From Hymenolepis diminuta (taxonomy: Eukaryota; Platyhelminthes; Cestoda; Cyclophyllidea; Hymenolepididae), in NCBI GenBank assembly GCA_900708905.1, contig CAADRB010000022.1, positions 1,830,463 to 1,894,462 on the forward strand: a stretch of 64,000 bases of DNA, in the 5' to 3' direction. A model generated the notes under the pieces. That model worked only from the letters and a program-made list of their open reading frames with translations, searched no databases and was not told the DNA's origin. A program made the translations under genes and the position numbers. Every line of letters starts with the position of its first letter. The stretch's first letter is position 1. Shown here piece after piece: positions 34,871-47,930 of the stretch.

Positions 34871-35469
34871 CGGCTGATAATTTTTCCTACTCCAAAATAT
34901 ATTTGTTATTAATATTATCACCCGCGACAAAGCAAAGTAAGTGTACAATTTGTAATTATGGTGAGTTTGGCGAAATGTATGCTTACTTACCCCTGAATTC
35001 TCATGTTTGTTACGTAATCGCCCTTCATTCAATTGACCCATTTTGATGTATTTATATGGCTAATTGCTTAGTTACCTAAAAAGGTTGCATTTGTTTCACA
35101 ATTTGATATATTAATGAAAATATCTTATATCTGACTTCTCAATGCCTTACTGCTACATTTATTATTCATGGAACATATTACTAGGCAACACATTAGATCA
35201 CAAGGGCGAGTTATAAATTGAGTAAAAAGGGAGACTGGATGGAACGTGACTATAAAATTTAAGGTATCTAACCAGCCTTAATCCAAATTTGGAATTCTTC
35301 AAGTTTTCTGCTTACAAATCCCTATACAAAAGTTTAGGGTTCCTAAGTTTAAACTTCAGGATATATACCCTAGATTCCTCTGAGATTGTCCATATTCACA
35401 GCGTTTAGAGTTGATTGACAGGTAAATTTATTGTGTCACTGTGTTTACTGTTATTGATATTACCCATGT

Positions 35470-35665
35470 CAGTATGCCAATGCCCCATTGGTCACCGTGT
35501 ATGTTTATCGTAGTGGAGATCACGGTTTGGTTCCCATCGGCGCATATCCAGTGAGCGGAATGGCCGATCACACTGGTTAAGTCCACCTAATATAGGGAGA
35601 AATGGAATTAGGGTCTTTCATCATAAAGGTTCTATGATGCAACTCTCTACCCACGAAGAGCGTTG
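35470..35665 (+). repeat. tRNA-derived SINE fragment (S2)
   Basis: A B-box-like GGTTTGGTTCC (35524-35534) is followed by CCATCGGCGCATATCCAGTG and GGAATGGCCGATCACACTGG. The same downstream order occurs in S5 on the other strand (CCATTGCTGCACACCCAGT, GGAACGGCCGACCACAAGG), and the resemblance continues for about 100 further bases. This pair best defines the family body. Confidence 0.6.
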
Positions 35666-37615
35666 TTTAACGCTTTCCTAAATGGGCTTGCGGATTTTAA
35701 AATACAATATTATTATAAACAAGTTTTAACTATGGGATATCATCTGAACACGCGAAATAGCGAAATAGTCCTGTATGGGGTGGACTGAAGGTTGAAAAGG
35801 AGCATATAATGAAGTCATGATGTCAAGAGTCTTACTTTATTTGAATTTGATTTGCTCACTTTCTCATAATGACTGTCATCCAGATGTTCCTAAGCTCAGT
35901 TTTCTGGGTGCGTTCTTGTCATCGATATTCAGAGCTTGTTGTCCACCTGATTCATTTGAATGGTTGGCCATGGCAGTTAAATTTATTTGTATATTCTTAC
36001 AGCCAAAAGCTAGTTGAGGGACCAGCAAAGGCATCTTCTCAAAAAATATAGGATTTCTCACAGAGTCTCAGATATTATCGGCATATTTCACACACCTTGT
36101 CAACACCTTGAGGGTGTTGACAATTTAATATTAAAAGCATATATTGCAATAGATTAAAAAGATTCCGTGGCATTAAATAGTAAAACTGGTTATTATTTCA
36201 CAAAAAGGGCACTCAGTGAATGAAGAAAAGGCATCATTGTGTACCGCTGACCAACCAAGATAGTTTGTACTGACTTTAAGAGGAATTTACGTAATTAATA
36301 AGTTAATTGATCATTTTTTATTCAATATAAGCTTAAATTTAAAACATTTTTAAAATATCGTATATAGAAGCATGTAAAGTAATCATCATGGAAAAACTGA
36401 AGCTCGGCGAAATTTATTTGCTAAATCTTCTTTCGTTTCATTATTTCACTTTTGTGGGAATTCTATATCAATACTAATACCATCAAACCTGTAAATTTAA
36501 ACTTCCCTAAATGCTTTACTTGGAAAATGGGAAATATTTTTGGGATCCGACTGATTAAAAATCCTGCCCCAACTTGTTTTTTTTCATAATTTTTATATTT
36601 TAACAGTTGGGCATTTAATACCGACGAAGGAGTCGGATTTGGCTGTAAACAACCTGTTTTGACAGTTTGGAGGTAAATGGATTGAATCAGGCAACTGTTT
36701 ATATTTTCTGGATGTGTATTTTTAATGCATCGATTAAAAACAAAAAAATTTGCCTTTTGGAGGCAAATGAGCAAATACAGATAAATCAAGACTGGTTTGG
36801 GAGTTCAGTGAGGCAGATTAATGTAATACCTCGACAAGATCTGGGGACATCTGAAAATGAGTTCAATCTTAGCCACTTTCTGCCACCTAGTTCATTCACA
36901 TTTTGATAACGAATTATTGACGAATTATCTAATTTTCAGCGTGGGGAAATGTCAGATTGACCGTTGAATTGACGGCAATTGGGTACCACGTATAAAAGGC
37001 TCAGAAGAACCCAAACAGAGCCCATTTTATAGAGATCACATCATATAAAATTGTGCACCAATTACAACTATTTGACTTGAGCATCAAGATGCACTGGACG
37101 ACAGAGGGAGTCAATAATACTCAATTCGGGGTGTCTCAAAGGGAGTTCTTCGCGTGGTTCAACAGCGAGAGCCAGGATACCGTGGTGGTCAGTATGTACA
37201 TCTTCCAGGCCAGAAGTATGGATTCGATTCTTATCAGTACCCATCAAGTGAAAGGCAGGACTTAAAATGATGGTTAAAAACTAAGTTAAAAGAGCGATAG
37301 CAGAGTAAAATTGTCTCATCATAAAGAGTTGAGAGAAAAAATGATCGGATACAACAAAATTCGACCACGCATCCACGTATTGATTAAGAATAGAAATTGA
37401 GCTATTACAATAGTTGCTGCCACAAATACGCGTCCTATTGACATTGAATTCATACAGGATAGATGTACTGGTAATTTTCCCTATTGAGTGACATAGAAAA
37501 GAGGATAATTAGAGTATTCTTAAACTAATTCGAAGCATAGAAGTATCTCAAAGTCTTCCTAATGTGAAACTAGTTCTATTTTACTCTTTTCCTGACTTAA
37601 CCAGTATGATTGGTT
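35666..37615. other. AT-rich non-coding sequence
   Basis: No gene was supported. A TATA-like TATAAAAGG at 36991-36999 lies about 55 bases before a 70-codon open frame (37053-37265, plus), a suggestive layout but with no recognisable protein motif. Confidence 0.4.
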
Positions 37616-37619
37616 ATCT

Positions 37620-37712
37620 CTATCTCTGGACGTGAAGCAATGGGCACTGATCTCGTGATCTTCGAATTGCCAGAAGCGGTCATTGATCACTGCACCACCG
37701 GCTCAGTAAAAA
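37620..37712 (-). repeat. tRNA-derived SINE fragment (S3)
   Basis: On the minus strand GGTGGTGCAGTGATCAATGA (A-box region, within 37679-37700) is followed by CACGAGATCAGTGCCCATTG (B-box region, 37642-37654). Both boxes match S6 at the same spacing. Confidence 0.6.
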
Positions 37713-38989
37713 CCAAGCAATTAATTAATCAAATTACCAAGGATAGCTTCATGATTTTTCCACCAATATTTTCCCAAATGACTGATTAGTTAAAATGTTT
37801 CATCACATAAAGTTCATTTTTTCTCATGAAATTTAACCTATAATCATTGGCTTAGCTTTTGTTCTACATGTAGTCGATTGTAATATATTAAGCGTTTTTC
37901 TTCAAGTAGATCGATAAGTAGGTTTTATGTGTATGAAGAAGACTAGTTCTTCTAATTATTATATTCTTTACTATGCATAAGACGAGAAAAGTTAGACTCA
38001 ATAGATATACCCATTTACTCGAATTTATTCGCCGCACCTCCAACAGAGTACCATTCTGAGCTAAAGCAGTTAGTTAAGATTGCTTCTAATAAATATAATG
38101 ACAATATTAATCTAAAACGAAAGAGGACAGACAAGAGTACTATTTTCTACATAGATCATTTAATGGTATTATGTCTCATCTTGCGAGAGCTAGTCCTTAT
38201 CACATATGACCGCTAATCCTTGCGATTGTCCTGGTTCCAGCGACCTGTCCAAACCAGAGGTTATGGAAATGAAACCATGTTTGATGACTTATTATTGCAT
38301 CGTCCTATCAGATGACATGAAACATTAGGATGAAATTGCGTGAAAGCTAATATCGCATAGGTCACTGGACCTATGTCCTTTATTAAACCCTTCAATTCAA
38401 CAATCGCTTTTTTGTTTTCTTTTAGTATTTGGCGCTTCTATTTAGTTAATATGTTTTTATACTGCACTTATTATTAATATTTTCAATTATTGCTTCTGAA
38501 TTTAAATGATTTATGATTCCATACTTAGTTAACATTTCATTTCTGGAGTTTTTCGGAGGAAGAATTACGGAATTTGTGAAGGTAGTTTCAGGTGAAAAAA
38601 CATCAACCTGTGGTTAGTTATATCAAGAGAGATGATTTCCCTTTAGAGATTATGATTAATAATTTTTTTATTACTCAGCTCCATTTATACTCCGAGATTT
38701 ATCAAGAGAAAAATCATTGTCAAAAGTTTTTTTTATTATCTTTCGTCGTATTGGTCTGAAACCTACGGACTTTAATTTCTTATTACTATTGATAGGAATT
38801 ATTTCCTTCAAAATGGAAAATTGTTTCATTTTCTTCATTCAACCAATCACTTTATTAATTAATTTCACTCTAATAAAATTTAATTGATTTTCGTCAGTGC
38901 ATTTAAAATAAGCTTTTAGAAAAAAATGAGAAAAGTCGGAAATCAGAAATTAAAGTCATTAATTCGATAATAATTTCTCGTACCACGTG

Positions 38990-39240
38990 TGCAATCGATT
39001 ACTACTCTCAGTGTTATTACACTCATGTGCGATGCATTCAAGGCTTGGCCGCGCCCTGCCTTTGGATGACTCATCAACTACCCGCAAAGATTTATGCAAA
39101 CAAGGCAACACGGCCGCACTCGCTGCACCGCAGCGTACATGGTGGTGAGTCATTCATAAGCCCGTATGCAAGCTCCTAGAGTTCACCCCTAGAATTATGC
39201 TTCTGCTAAACCATCAGGCGACGCTGCCAACACATGTGCG
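38990..39240. other. GC-rich island of unknown origin
   Basis: Sequence such as GGCTTGGCCGCGCCCTGCC and GGCAACACGGCCGCACTCGC stands out from AT-rich surroundings. No reading frame or promoter box was recognised. It may be an unknown repeat or a regulatory element. Confidence 0.35.
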
Positions 39241-39522
39241 AATAGATGTTAGACACAGGTTAATGCTTAATGGTTATTTTGGAAATCTAGACGAGGAACC
39301 AACATTGCGTAGTGCATTTTTTAATTAGAGGGGAGACGTTTGAAAAGGTAACATATTAAGCAGTTCTTTTCTTTTTGAAGAATTTAAAGCTCCAAATGTA
39401 GGTTATCCGTTAAGTCCTGTCAATAGAATTTTACTGTCTTAAAAGGATAATCGCTTGCTTCTAAGACTTATGACAAGTCCCTTCATATATCAGGTATAAT
39501 TTGCCTGTTTGATTTCTCGAGC

Positions 39523-39560
39523 TATACATATATATATGTATATATATATATATATATATA
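39523..39560. repeat. AT dinucleotide microsatellite
   Basis: An almost uninterrupted TA run, broken by a central ATGTAT, with self-complementary arms. Confidence 0.9.
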
Positions 39561-41592
39561 GTATTTTGAAAGAGGATTTACTGCTTGAAACATTAAGGGA
39601 AAATAAACAAGTCTAGTCTGTTTGACCACTCTGATATATTGGTGTTGGAAACGTCGTCAGTTAAGGTATTCTTTCGGTATTAAAGAAGAACCAGGCCTTT
39701 TGTAAGTATGACTAAGCATCACCAAGCATGGGTCTGATATCGCGGAATAAATTAGCTTTAGAGAAAATGACTCCTCGGAAGGCACTGGATTATGTTATTT
39801 GTATCTGAATGCAAAGTTCTTATTTAAAGTTGAAGCAAAATTTGAAATGAAGGGATTTATGTTCATCAAATCTGTAGTTGTGTTTGATCATCCAGTTAGC
39901 ACTCTTTTAGAATAAATTACCTCAAAGAATCTTCCAGAAAAGTATTTGCTTCCATTTTAACCGACTACAAAGGCTTTTTCTCGATGTCTCGCAGCGAAAA
40001 TTCGACAGATTGCATATGCAAGTGGTTAACGAGAGAGCACTAAGAAAAAATCCACTTATGTTTAAGCATTTACTTGTACAAATATTTGCACAGAGTAAAC
40101 GTGGATCAGCAATAATATGTCTACCTACCCAAACCAATTAAGAAAAGTATCAATAAAGTAACGTATTGGGAACTGGGCACAAAAACCCAGAAGACTCCCA
40201 GGAGAGCGGGTCTATCTAGATTAAATCACATTATTTTGGCTCTACTACGTTGTTAGGAGGCTAAATCGATTATTTTTATTGTGTGCTGAGGAGTACACGC
40301 ACTCTTGAATTCATCCATCACGTACTGAACTATCAATTTGTGGACTTCTACGCTCGGATTAGGGTATGTAAGACTACCAGGGAAGAATCAAACCAGTCAG
40401 CCAATCATTTATCCCATATTTATTTCTATATAAGCACTTTTAGTTTCTCAATAGTGGAATCATTATCTGATCTGCATGTCTTCCTCCTTCCTTGTCCTAG
40501 AGTCAGGATAGTTGCAACTCTATAACGTGGGCAATTGAGCAAGTTATAAAAACAATCTACTAGATAAACAAACTAGACACGCCTGACTGCAGAAGCAAGT
40601 CATTCGTACTCAAATAGTCATGTCTTAAAGGAAGTTAGTCATGAGGTCTGACACGGACAGTTTTGATATTTCAGTTAGCACTTGATTATGGAAGAGTTAC
40701 TCTGCATCCATTTCTATGAGAATCCGCATTCTCCCGTTCTGTTGATCCGAGGTAATTATTATGGTTGGTCATCTTTATCTTAAGAAGTAAAACAGTGAAC
40801 ATTGACCTGCAAATTGACCTGCATCATCAGCGCTTAATTCCTTTTTTCTTATATCGTGCAAGTCAACTTGTCTACTCATCTGCACACACCCTGTGAACGT
40901 CATTATTTACCGGTACCAATTAGAACGTACACCTGGGGAAGTTTCTTAGTAGAGAGGTCACATGAAAACTCCCTTTCAGATACGACCACTTGAATTTGAT
41001 CGAATTTCTCCCGCTGTCAAGTGTGCCTAATTTGGCTACCTAAACGGTTATAGTTAAGACAATACGCTAAGTTGTGATCCAGTAGACGTGTGTTTTCTCC
41101 GGGATTTTCTGGGTTCTCAATATGTTACACTCCCCTCAATGACCCTGAAAATTATTATGTTTATGGAATCGGCATAAACGTTCAACCACTATAAATATAA
41201 TAAAGGCATCTGTTAATCCAGGCACAGCTCCACTTAATGACAATGATGAAATTACCCATTCTTAGGATTTATAATATAGATATCATCTTTAAATGGTATG
41301 TTTCAGGTAGGGTCAAAAGGCAACTTCAAGCTCAAAATGGTAAAATGGACATGGTAAATTAGAATAAAAAAATACACCAATCAGTTTTTAATCCTATTAG
41401 TGTCATTATAATTAATTAATATTGTGTTGAAACAAACTATCAATAATAAAAAGTAGTACTAGAGTTAGTGCATGTATGTATAATTTGGATGCACTTGAAA
41501 AAAATTCACAGGCTCTACTCATTGCGCACCGATCTATCGATTATTGGGTTTCCACGCTCGTGCCTGGGACTGCAGTCTCGCTCCCACTGCAA

Positions 41593-41618
41593 TTATTGGC
41601 TAACTGGGTAGCCAATAA
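41593..41618. repeat. Perfect 10-bp inverted repeat
   Basis: TTATTGGCTA and TAGCCAATAA are exact reverse complements around ACTGGG. It sits in a slightly GC-richer patch (41.52-41.62 kb) and contains CCAAT motifs on both strands. No associated gene. Confidence 0.7.
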
Positions 41619-43179
41619 ACCAAGCTCTAAGCAGGCAGTTGTAATTAATAAATTAATAAAAAGGAGAGGGGTCGTCATTTAGTAAAAAATGCTCGTCTTC
41701 TTCCTCCGAGTATGGACCAGTGTTAGAATCAAAGCGATCATAGAAGGTAGCGGCCGAAGATGACAAAGGCCAGTTATCAATAAAATGTGAAAATATTTAA
41801 ATTGAAAAAGTATGAAAGTAGTATATGAATGATTTAAAATGGAAGTAGTATCATCGTTTGCAATTTTAATTTGTTCATCACAAGTTGCTAGAATAAGGCT
41901 GGTTACAAGGCTCTTAGCAGCCACTGCGTAAAAGATTCTGCAATTAAATTAGAGAACCGTACATAGGAAGATTTGATATTTTCGATGGATACAAATGTAC
42001 GGATCAAACAAATGTGTAAGAACAAGCAGTAAGGTAACGGTCATATCTTAGTATGATCTGGGAAATGACTTTTACATCGTCTATATTCGCTAAAAGAGTG
42101 GCTGTCTTAATTCTAATGATCCACTCGGGACCAAGTTTATAAAAGGACTTAATAATTTATAAAGGGGTTTATTTAGGTAAATTTCAGAGAAAATGAATGG
42201 TTGGGGACATACAGACACCCCACAAAATTAATCACGTCTCTAAGCGATGAGAGCCAGAATCCCGAGCTCTATCTGCACTTCGCATAATCTCGATAAGTCA
42301 GATTTATTTTAGAATAAATGCATGCCCACAGATTAACTCAGTTAATTCTCTGTTTCTCTGAAATGAACATCATCGAAATGTATGTCAAAATTTACAAAAT
42401 TAGGAATCATCTTTTTCTTTCAGTGACCATCATTATATAATCAGATTTGCTTTTCAATAAGATGCGGCAGCCAAAGGTCTGTTCGGAAAATGTTTCCCGG
42501 ATAGCAGACTTGGTTATCGTATTTATTGACTGTTCGAGCAGAGAAATAGAAACTGATTGTAACATAATAGATTTAACATAATAATCACTAAAATTGTTTA
42601 AAAAAATAAAGAATGTTTTGTCAGGAAAAAAGTAAAATTAACGATTTTTTATTAATTATTCTTAAAATTTGCATATTTGTTAAAGTGTGCTCAAATGCAG
42701 TGCCGTTGCCTTGCATAATTTTAGATGAAAGACTATCTTTAGGGTATTTACGTATTATTATTGAGTTCTGGAATTTGAGACAATTTAGGAGGCTAATACG
42801 GTTGTAACAAGTGGCGAGCATGCATTATTTACCATCTCTGATGACTTTACAATGCTAAAAGCAAAGTCACTGGTTTCTCAATTCTTTACAAAATGTGTGA
42901 GAGCTTGTCTGCAAAAATTGAGCCTAAATGTCTAATGATGTTCCTGACACATCTGTTACCACTGTTTCTCCAAATTCTTCGAAAAATTCTACTCAATCTT
43001 CGGTTGTACCTGACTCTCCTTAGGTGCCACTCTAACTCAGGCGGACAATGATGACATGAAGTTATATCCATCAGTCAAAGATAGTGTAAAAGCAAAGAGT
43101 CCAACGCACTCCCTGGAATCTTCCATGCCTATAGTCGTTCAGGCACGACTTGCCTCCGAGTCTACCTAGTTCGAGCAAC

Positions 43180-43826
43180 AATCAGTCCCGAAATCCTGTC
43201 CACTTGATTACCAGACAAATCAAATATGCAGTCTAAATGGACATAAGGATGGTTGTTGTACTCTTGCCTCTTCCAGAACTTATGAATCGATACCGTGACC
43301 AAGTCCCCAAAATGTGATTACACATTTGACCCAAACCTACTCCCGTTTGCCGTCCTAAGCGATCGGCACTGGTGGATGATAAATGCTAGCAACCCGAGGA
43401 AATCGGTCTTACCAAACCTGTTTCCGACTCCAAGTGAACAGTATCAAAAGTGGTTGCCGAAGCTGCAGTCGAAGCTGCATTTCCTCATCATCAAGATCTT
43501 ACATGTTCTCAAACTAATCTTCCTTTATCTCACATTAATCTCAGTCTTGCTGGGTCTGTTCGAGGAATCTCCTGTCTAATCCAGGTGGACTCATAGTCAA
43601 AGTGGCCTGAGGTTATAACCATTAAGTCTGTCACAACCGGTACCGTCATTAACAGCTTCCGCCAGGTATTCGTCAATCATGGCGTGCCAAAAGTTATTAT
43701 GCCCAGAAATGTAACCTAGTTTCCCTTTGTTGTGGTCTAAGTATCTCTCTTATACACTCTCCGCCAAGTCTTAATGGTCTGGCTGACCAACATGTTGACA
43801 ATGTGAAACGGCAACTTCCCGTGTCA
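43180..43826 (+). mobile_element. Gypsy-3: Ty3/Gypsy fragment, mainly integrase
   Basis: In one frame from about 43445 onward the sequence reads VSKVVAEAAVEAAF, then LSHINLSLAGSVRGISCLIQ, VDS, a stop, SKWPEVITIKSVTTGTVINS and FRQVFVNHGVPKVI. After a frameshift it gives HSPPSLNGLADQHVDNVKRQL near 43758-43820. This is an integrase core: the His of the HSKWPE motif has become a stop, and the catalytic DN is replaced by PRN. Weaker signs further left (CSLNGHKDGCC at about 43230) could be a gag zinc knuckle, so a large internal deletion is likely. The right end is cut by Mariner-2. Confidence 0.75.
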
Positions 43827-44143
43827 CAGGGGGTGAGGTGGGTCGGAGGGGGTCGAAGCGTGGTTGAAAAGGAAGTTAATAAGTATGACCAAAACACTTA
43901 CCCCCTGGTCACTCTCCCCAACAATGGAGAATATCATCAATATAGACCACCTGATCAAGCTTGTAGTCAGTCGCTTTCGGAGTCAAATTGAGTGGATGAT
44001 AGAAACTGAAGGAGGACACATAGAATAAAACAAAGATTAGTTACTTAGTTGTTTTGTGACAAGAAATAATAAGTTTAAACCATGAGCAGTTTCATTTTCT
44101 GTTGGATGCGTTCTGAAAGTGCGTAAGGTGTCTTCGGATGCCT
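43827..44143 (+). mobile_element. Mariner-2: 3' end of a mariner fused to Gypsy-3
   Basis: From the G-rich run at 43827 to the terminal CCT at 44143 the sequence matches the end of Mariner-1, including the frame MENIINIDHLIK, RFRSQIEWMIETEGGHIE, the stop (44026-44028), the shared 3' UTR and the terminal repeat ending GGATGCCTTA. About 100 bases just before the transposase end are nearly identical in the two copies. The 5' three quarters of the element is missing; in its place is Gypsy-3 integrase. A short difference (CTTACCCCCTGGTCACTC against CATCAAATCCTCCTCT...) separates the copies near 43897. Confidence 0.88.
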
Positions 44144-47100
44144 TACGAACCCGGTATATTTTCAAAATGGGGAGGATTTACATTGTGATATCATAATGTC
44201 CTTACTTCATGAGTGAAATTACATTCACTATACTTGTATATCATTGATCGTTTGATTTATTTCCGCGATTTTTCCTGTCACTCGAAACGTTTATATTATT
44301 TATCTCACTGGAAGTGAACTAAGTTAGAAATTTAGACATCGCTCATGAATTTAAATTTAGTTAAAGAATTTCTCTTAGTTTTAGAATGCTTTACTTTTTA
44401 ACGACTTCAGCCGGTGTGAGAACTGTAATAAACATAGAATCTATGTGGATGTAAATCTGTTTTTACATTAATCAAATTTTATCGCCTGAAATAAAACTTA
44501 AATTCAACATTAAGTTAGCCCCTTTAAGGAGCATAAGAATTTAAGTGCTCTGTAAAATGTCATATTTCCTGCCAAGGACTAGTTCCTTACAATGAAAACT
44601 GCCCAGATTTTACCAATAAAATTTTCTGATAGCACACAACCAAAGCACTGTCTGTTAATCTGCGGGTATGTAATACTCAAAATCTGCGACCGACTCATTG
44701 GAATTGTTGAAACCATGACAAGCGCGGGTAGTACCCAATCCCAACGAGCAAGGGATTGGTTGTCATCACCAATCGTGGCGGTTATTCTATGCGTTCCCAA
44801 CTATTTATTGACATTCATCTTCGATCTCACATTATTTATCTTTTTTAAGTAATTCGTTTTTATTATTCCTCACCAAATGTCCTTTCTCCCCTCCAAACCT
44901 CGTGTCTGGACGAGTTATTAGAGCGGTGGTCATAATTTGGGGACAGAGGTCACAAGCGATAAGGACCAGGTCTAACAGTGTTCTACACGTTAGTGGGGAA
45001 CAGTTTAAAAAATTCTCACTGGTTGGAAAAATTGATACCGAATTATGGTCAAAAGATTTCGAGGAGAGCCATTAATAACTCAAAGTAAGTAAGAGAAAAA
45101 GGTTTTCCAGAGTGGTGTCTGCGCATATTGATTTCCCTTTTTAAAATAATGCCAAGTGTTTCGTTTTTCAGACATTTTCGTGGTTCATTTCGTAAAATCA
45201 CAGTCATTATAACCGATTCCTCGATTCAAGAATATAAATATTATGAATTATTTCATGTATTTCCAAAATCAACTAAAATAATATGCCGAAATGCGTAGAA
45301 ATTCGTGGTAGTCTGTTTTTTTTAAGATCCACACCATTTAAGACAACCCATAAGCCAGTCGCCATTCTGACATTTAGTACAGATTAATGTCAAATCTCAT
45401 AAGTGGGAAATAACTATCCTGCTCTGAATTCACTTAAATAGCCACTTCTATCTGATTTTTTCTAAAAATTTTGATATATTAATACTGTACTAATGCTAAA
45501 ATGGGACAGTTTTGATAACAAAACTTTTAAATCATGCATATTTTTTTCTACTTCCTCAAAGACTTCCATAAACAAAACATCCATTGAAGTAAATCCCATT
45601 ATAGAGCAAAATAATACTAATATCTAAAATTAAATTTTAATTTATTTATTCAAATGTAATTAAAAAACTCATTTTAGTTCAAAATCGAAGGTAATATTTT
45701 TTATTTCTTAAATATTAGCTTTCTGATAGGCTATAATATGCTTGCTTCTGCTTCAATTTAGAAATGCTCATTTTCGGTGTTGATTTCGGTGACCAAGCGC
45801 TTTTTCGTTTCCAGTACTTTGTTACAGAATAAGGACAAGGGTCATCAGTTATAACAGAATAAAAACTACGAAGATTTCAGTTAGCATAGGGCTTTAAAGG
45901 CAAGTGGCAGGGAGATAGATAGGTTTGCGATGCTTTGGATAGGTGGATAGTAGAGAGAGGTGATCAGTGTTTGGTTGCGGCAGGAATTGACTCGGTCGGC
46001 GAAGATAGAAGTTGGTTGAAGAACCAGACTCAAGGAGTTGTCTCATTGAAAATGAAGTCAAGAACCGACGTTGTAGAGGCAGATTGTTGGATAGTAGAAG
46101 CCACGTAAAGAATGAATACTAAAATCCTGTATTTAGGGGCTTGGGGCCGGTAAAGGAAGTTGAAATGTTTTAAAAACGCAGTAGGAAATCCTGCTGGGAT
46201 TAGAAAGTAACAGCATATTTTCTCAGACGTAACGATATGTGCATAAAAATATGGATATCGGCAACATTGTGCTAGATTGTAGAACGAACGCCAGTGAATT
46301 CTGACAAGGTGCAGAAGATAATATACTTCTCAATTTTTATTAAAGCACATTTAAAATACTTTTAGTTTATTTATTTTCATTGAATTTCGTTTACATGAGG
46401 ATATGGATTTCATAATAATTTGTTTTCATATTTATACATTCGTACTAGTACTTGGTTTATTTCCTTAATAGTGTTAATACAAAGTAATAAAACTCTCTTG
46501 AAAGAAAAAATGTGCGCATCCTAATATTTTAAAAATCTTAATTTCAGTGAAAGTTGATAGTATTAAAAATAGAAAGGGAAATTTAAACGAGTCGACCGGA
46601 AATAGATTTGAGGGAATAAAGAAATACGAATCAATCCATCAGAGAAATTGTTTCAAGAAGGGAATACATTATAAGATAATCTGAATCACTCTGCTCATCA
46701 TATAGGTTAAAGCAATAAATTGATTGCACCAGAAAATGACCTCTATTTTGAGTAGCTCTTCAAGATAGTAATTGTCTAGTCTCTTTAGTAATTGTCTGCT
46801 GACAGCTTTTAGCTTGGTGTTCCGCTCTTAAAGTGCTTTTCAAGGAAAACAAAGCTTGAAAACTTGTTAAATATGCCTTATTTATCATCACTAGACGAAC
46901 CCGAAGGTAATTTAAAGTCGCTTCCCTAATAAGGGAAGCAGAGTTATGCGAACATCTGCACTGAACATCTTGCAATAAATACAAAATCAGAAGGCTCTAG
47001 TTGTAGATTTTCTTTACACATATTTGTGAAGACGTCGAAGCAATTCATGAGTCTAGGCAGTAACGACTTATGCCGAAATGACGACGCTTTGATGTTGATA

Positions 47101-47144
47101 GAAATAAAAGTACTGAGACCACAATCTTTAAGTGAGTGTTGCAA
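44144..47144. other. AT-rich non-coding sequence
   Basis: No exon, RNA gene or named repeat supported. Open frames at 44579-44852 (both strands overlapping) and 46944-47144 (minus) look plausible at first but lack motifs or coherent splice sites. A G/A-rich stretch lies at 45.90-46.11 kb. Confidence 0.45.
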
Positions 47145-47245
47145 TTGGGGTTATATGGAGCGAGTTATTTTTTTCAAAAGTCATGGGTTTGATGCTCATT
47201 CAGTTAGGAAAACACCCAAATGCAGTTGCGAACATGAGATCTCTC
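47145..47245 (+). repeat. tRNA-derived SINE fragment (S4)
   Basis: An A-box-like ATATGGAGCGAGTTA (47152-47166) and a B-box-like GGGTTTGATGCTC (47185-47197) in a GTCATGGGTTTGATGCTCAT context match S1, S5 and S6. The following AAACACCCAAA matches the CACACCCAG of S5 and S6. Confidence 0.55.
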
Positions 47246-47739
47246 TATAACCTTAACCATAAACTTAAGACGAGTGTTTGGAAAAAATTTTATAGGATTT
47301 TTTTATTTATCCTAGAACTAAAAACCTCAAATCACTTTCTGGATATGCTGATAATCTAATTTATCCTGTATTTGTAAGCATTTTGTAAAATTACTTCTGT
47401 GGATTGAATCCACAGATGGCTGAATACAGCTTCTTAGTGCTTGAAACTATGATCCCTTGTCTAAAGGGTCCATTCCATTCTCCTAAATATATATTTAAAA
47501 AGTTATGACTACAATTGTATTGCATTTGATTTTAAGAATTTGAATATTGAAAATATTTTTTCATTGCATTATAACAAGATTCAACTCATTTTGACGACTT
47601 ACATACGGATCCATACACAGATCAACTTCAGTTTGTGTTGGTGGTTGCTATCATTATCAGATAGGTTTGAACTTGAACACTTTGAGGTATTCCATTTACA
47701 TCTGAATGGCTCAGCCTCTATAATATTTATAAGAAAACT

Positions 47740-47930
47740 TTCAAGCCCATCCATTCATCTTGGGCAGAGTGTAGCTTCATGGAGCTCCTCTGGAGAGAAA
47801 CTCGAATTATGCTACCCTATAATCAACCACACTTAATCCTTGTGGTCGGCCGTTCCACAAACTGGGTGTGCAGCAATGGACATCGAACCCTTGGCATCTG
47901 AATTCGCAAATGAGCACACTAAGATTTAAA
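47740..47930 (-). repeat. tRNA-derived SINE fragment (S5)
   Basis: On the minus strand the B box is GGGTTCGATGTCC (47878-47890), nearly canonical, followed by ATTGCTGCACACCCAGTTTG and GGAACGGCCGACCACA, then a body region aligning with S2. The A box is weakly preserved (TTAGTGTGCTC). Confidence 0.65.

Larger units (their letters stand above)
37713..42885. other. Mostly AT-rich non-coding sequence
   Basis: I found no defensible exon. Notable local items are a GC-rich island at 38.99-39.24 kb, an AT microsatellite at 39523-39560 and a perfect inverted repeat at 41593-41618. Short open frames at 39922-40137, 40283-40525, 41476-41682 and 42613-42821 show no motif. Confidence 0.5.

Noticed and set aside
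36991..37265. TATAAAAGG followed by a 70-codon open frame
   Set aside because: No recognisable protein, no second line of evidence for transcription; TATA-like strings are common in AT-rich DNA.
44579..44852. Overlapping open frames on both strands
   Set aside because: Overlap on opposite strands with no domain in either; likely a compositional effect.
46944..47144. Minus-strand frame with ordinary-looking composition (RLMNCFDVFTNMCKENLQLE)
   Set aside because: No coherent acceptor and donor pair or domain; it abuts SINE S4.
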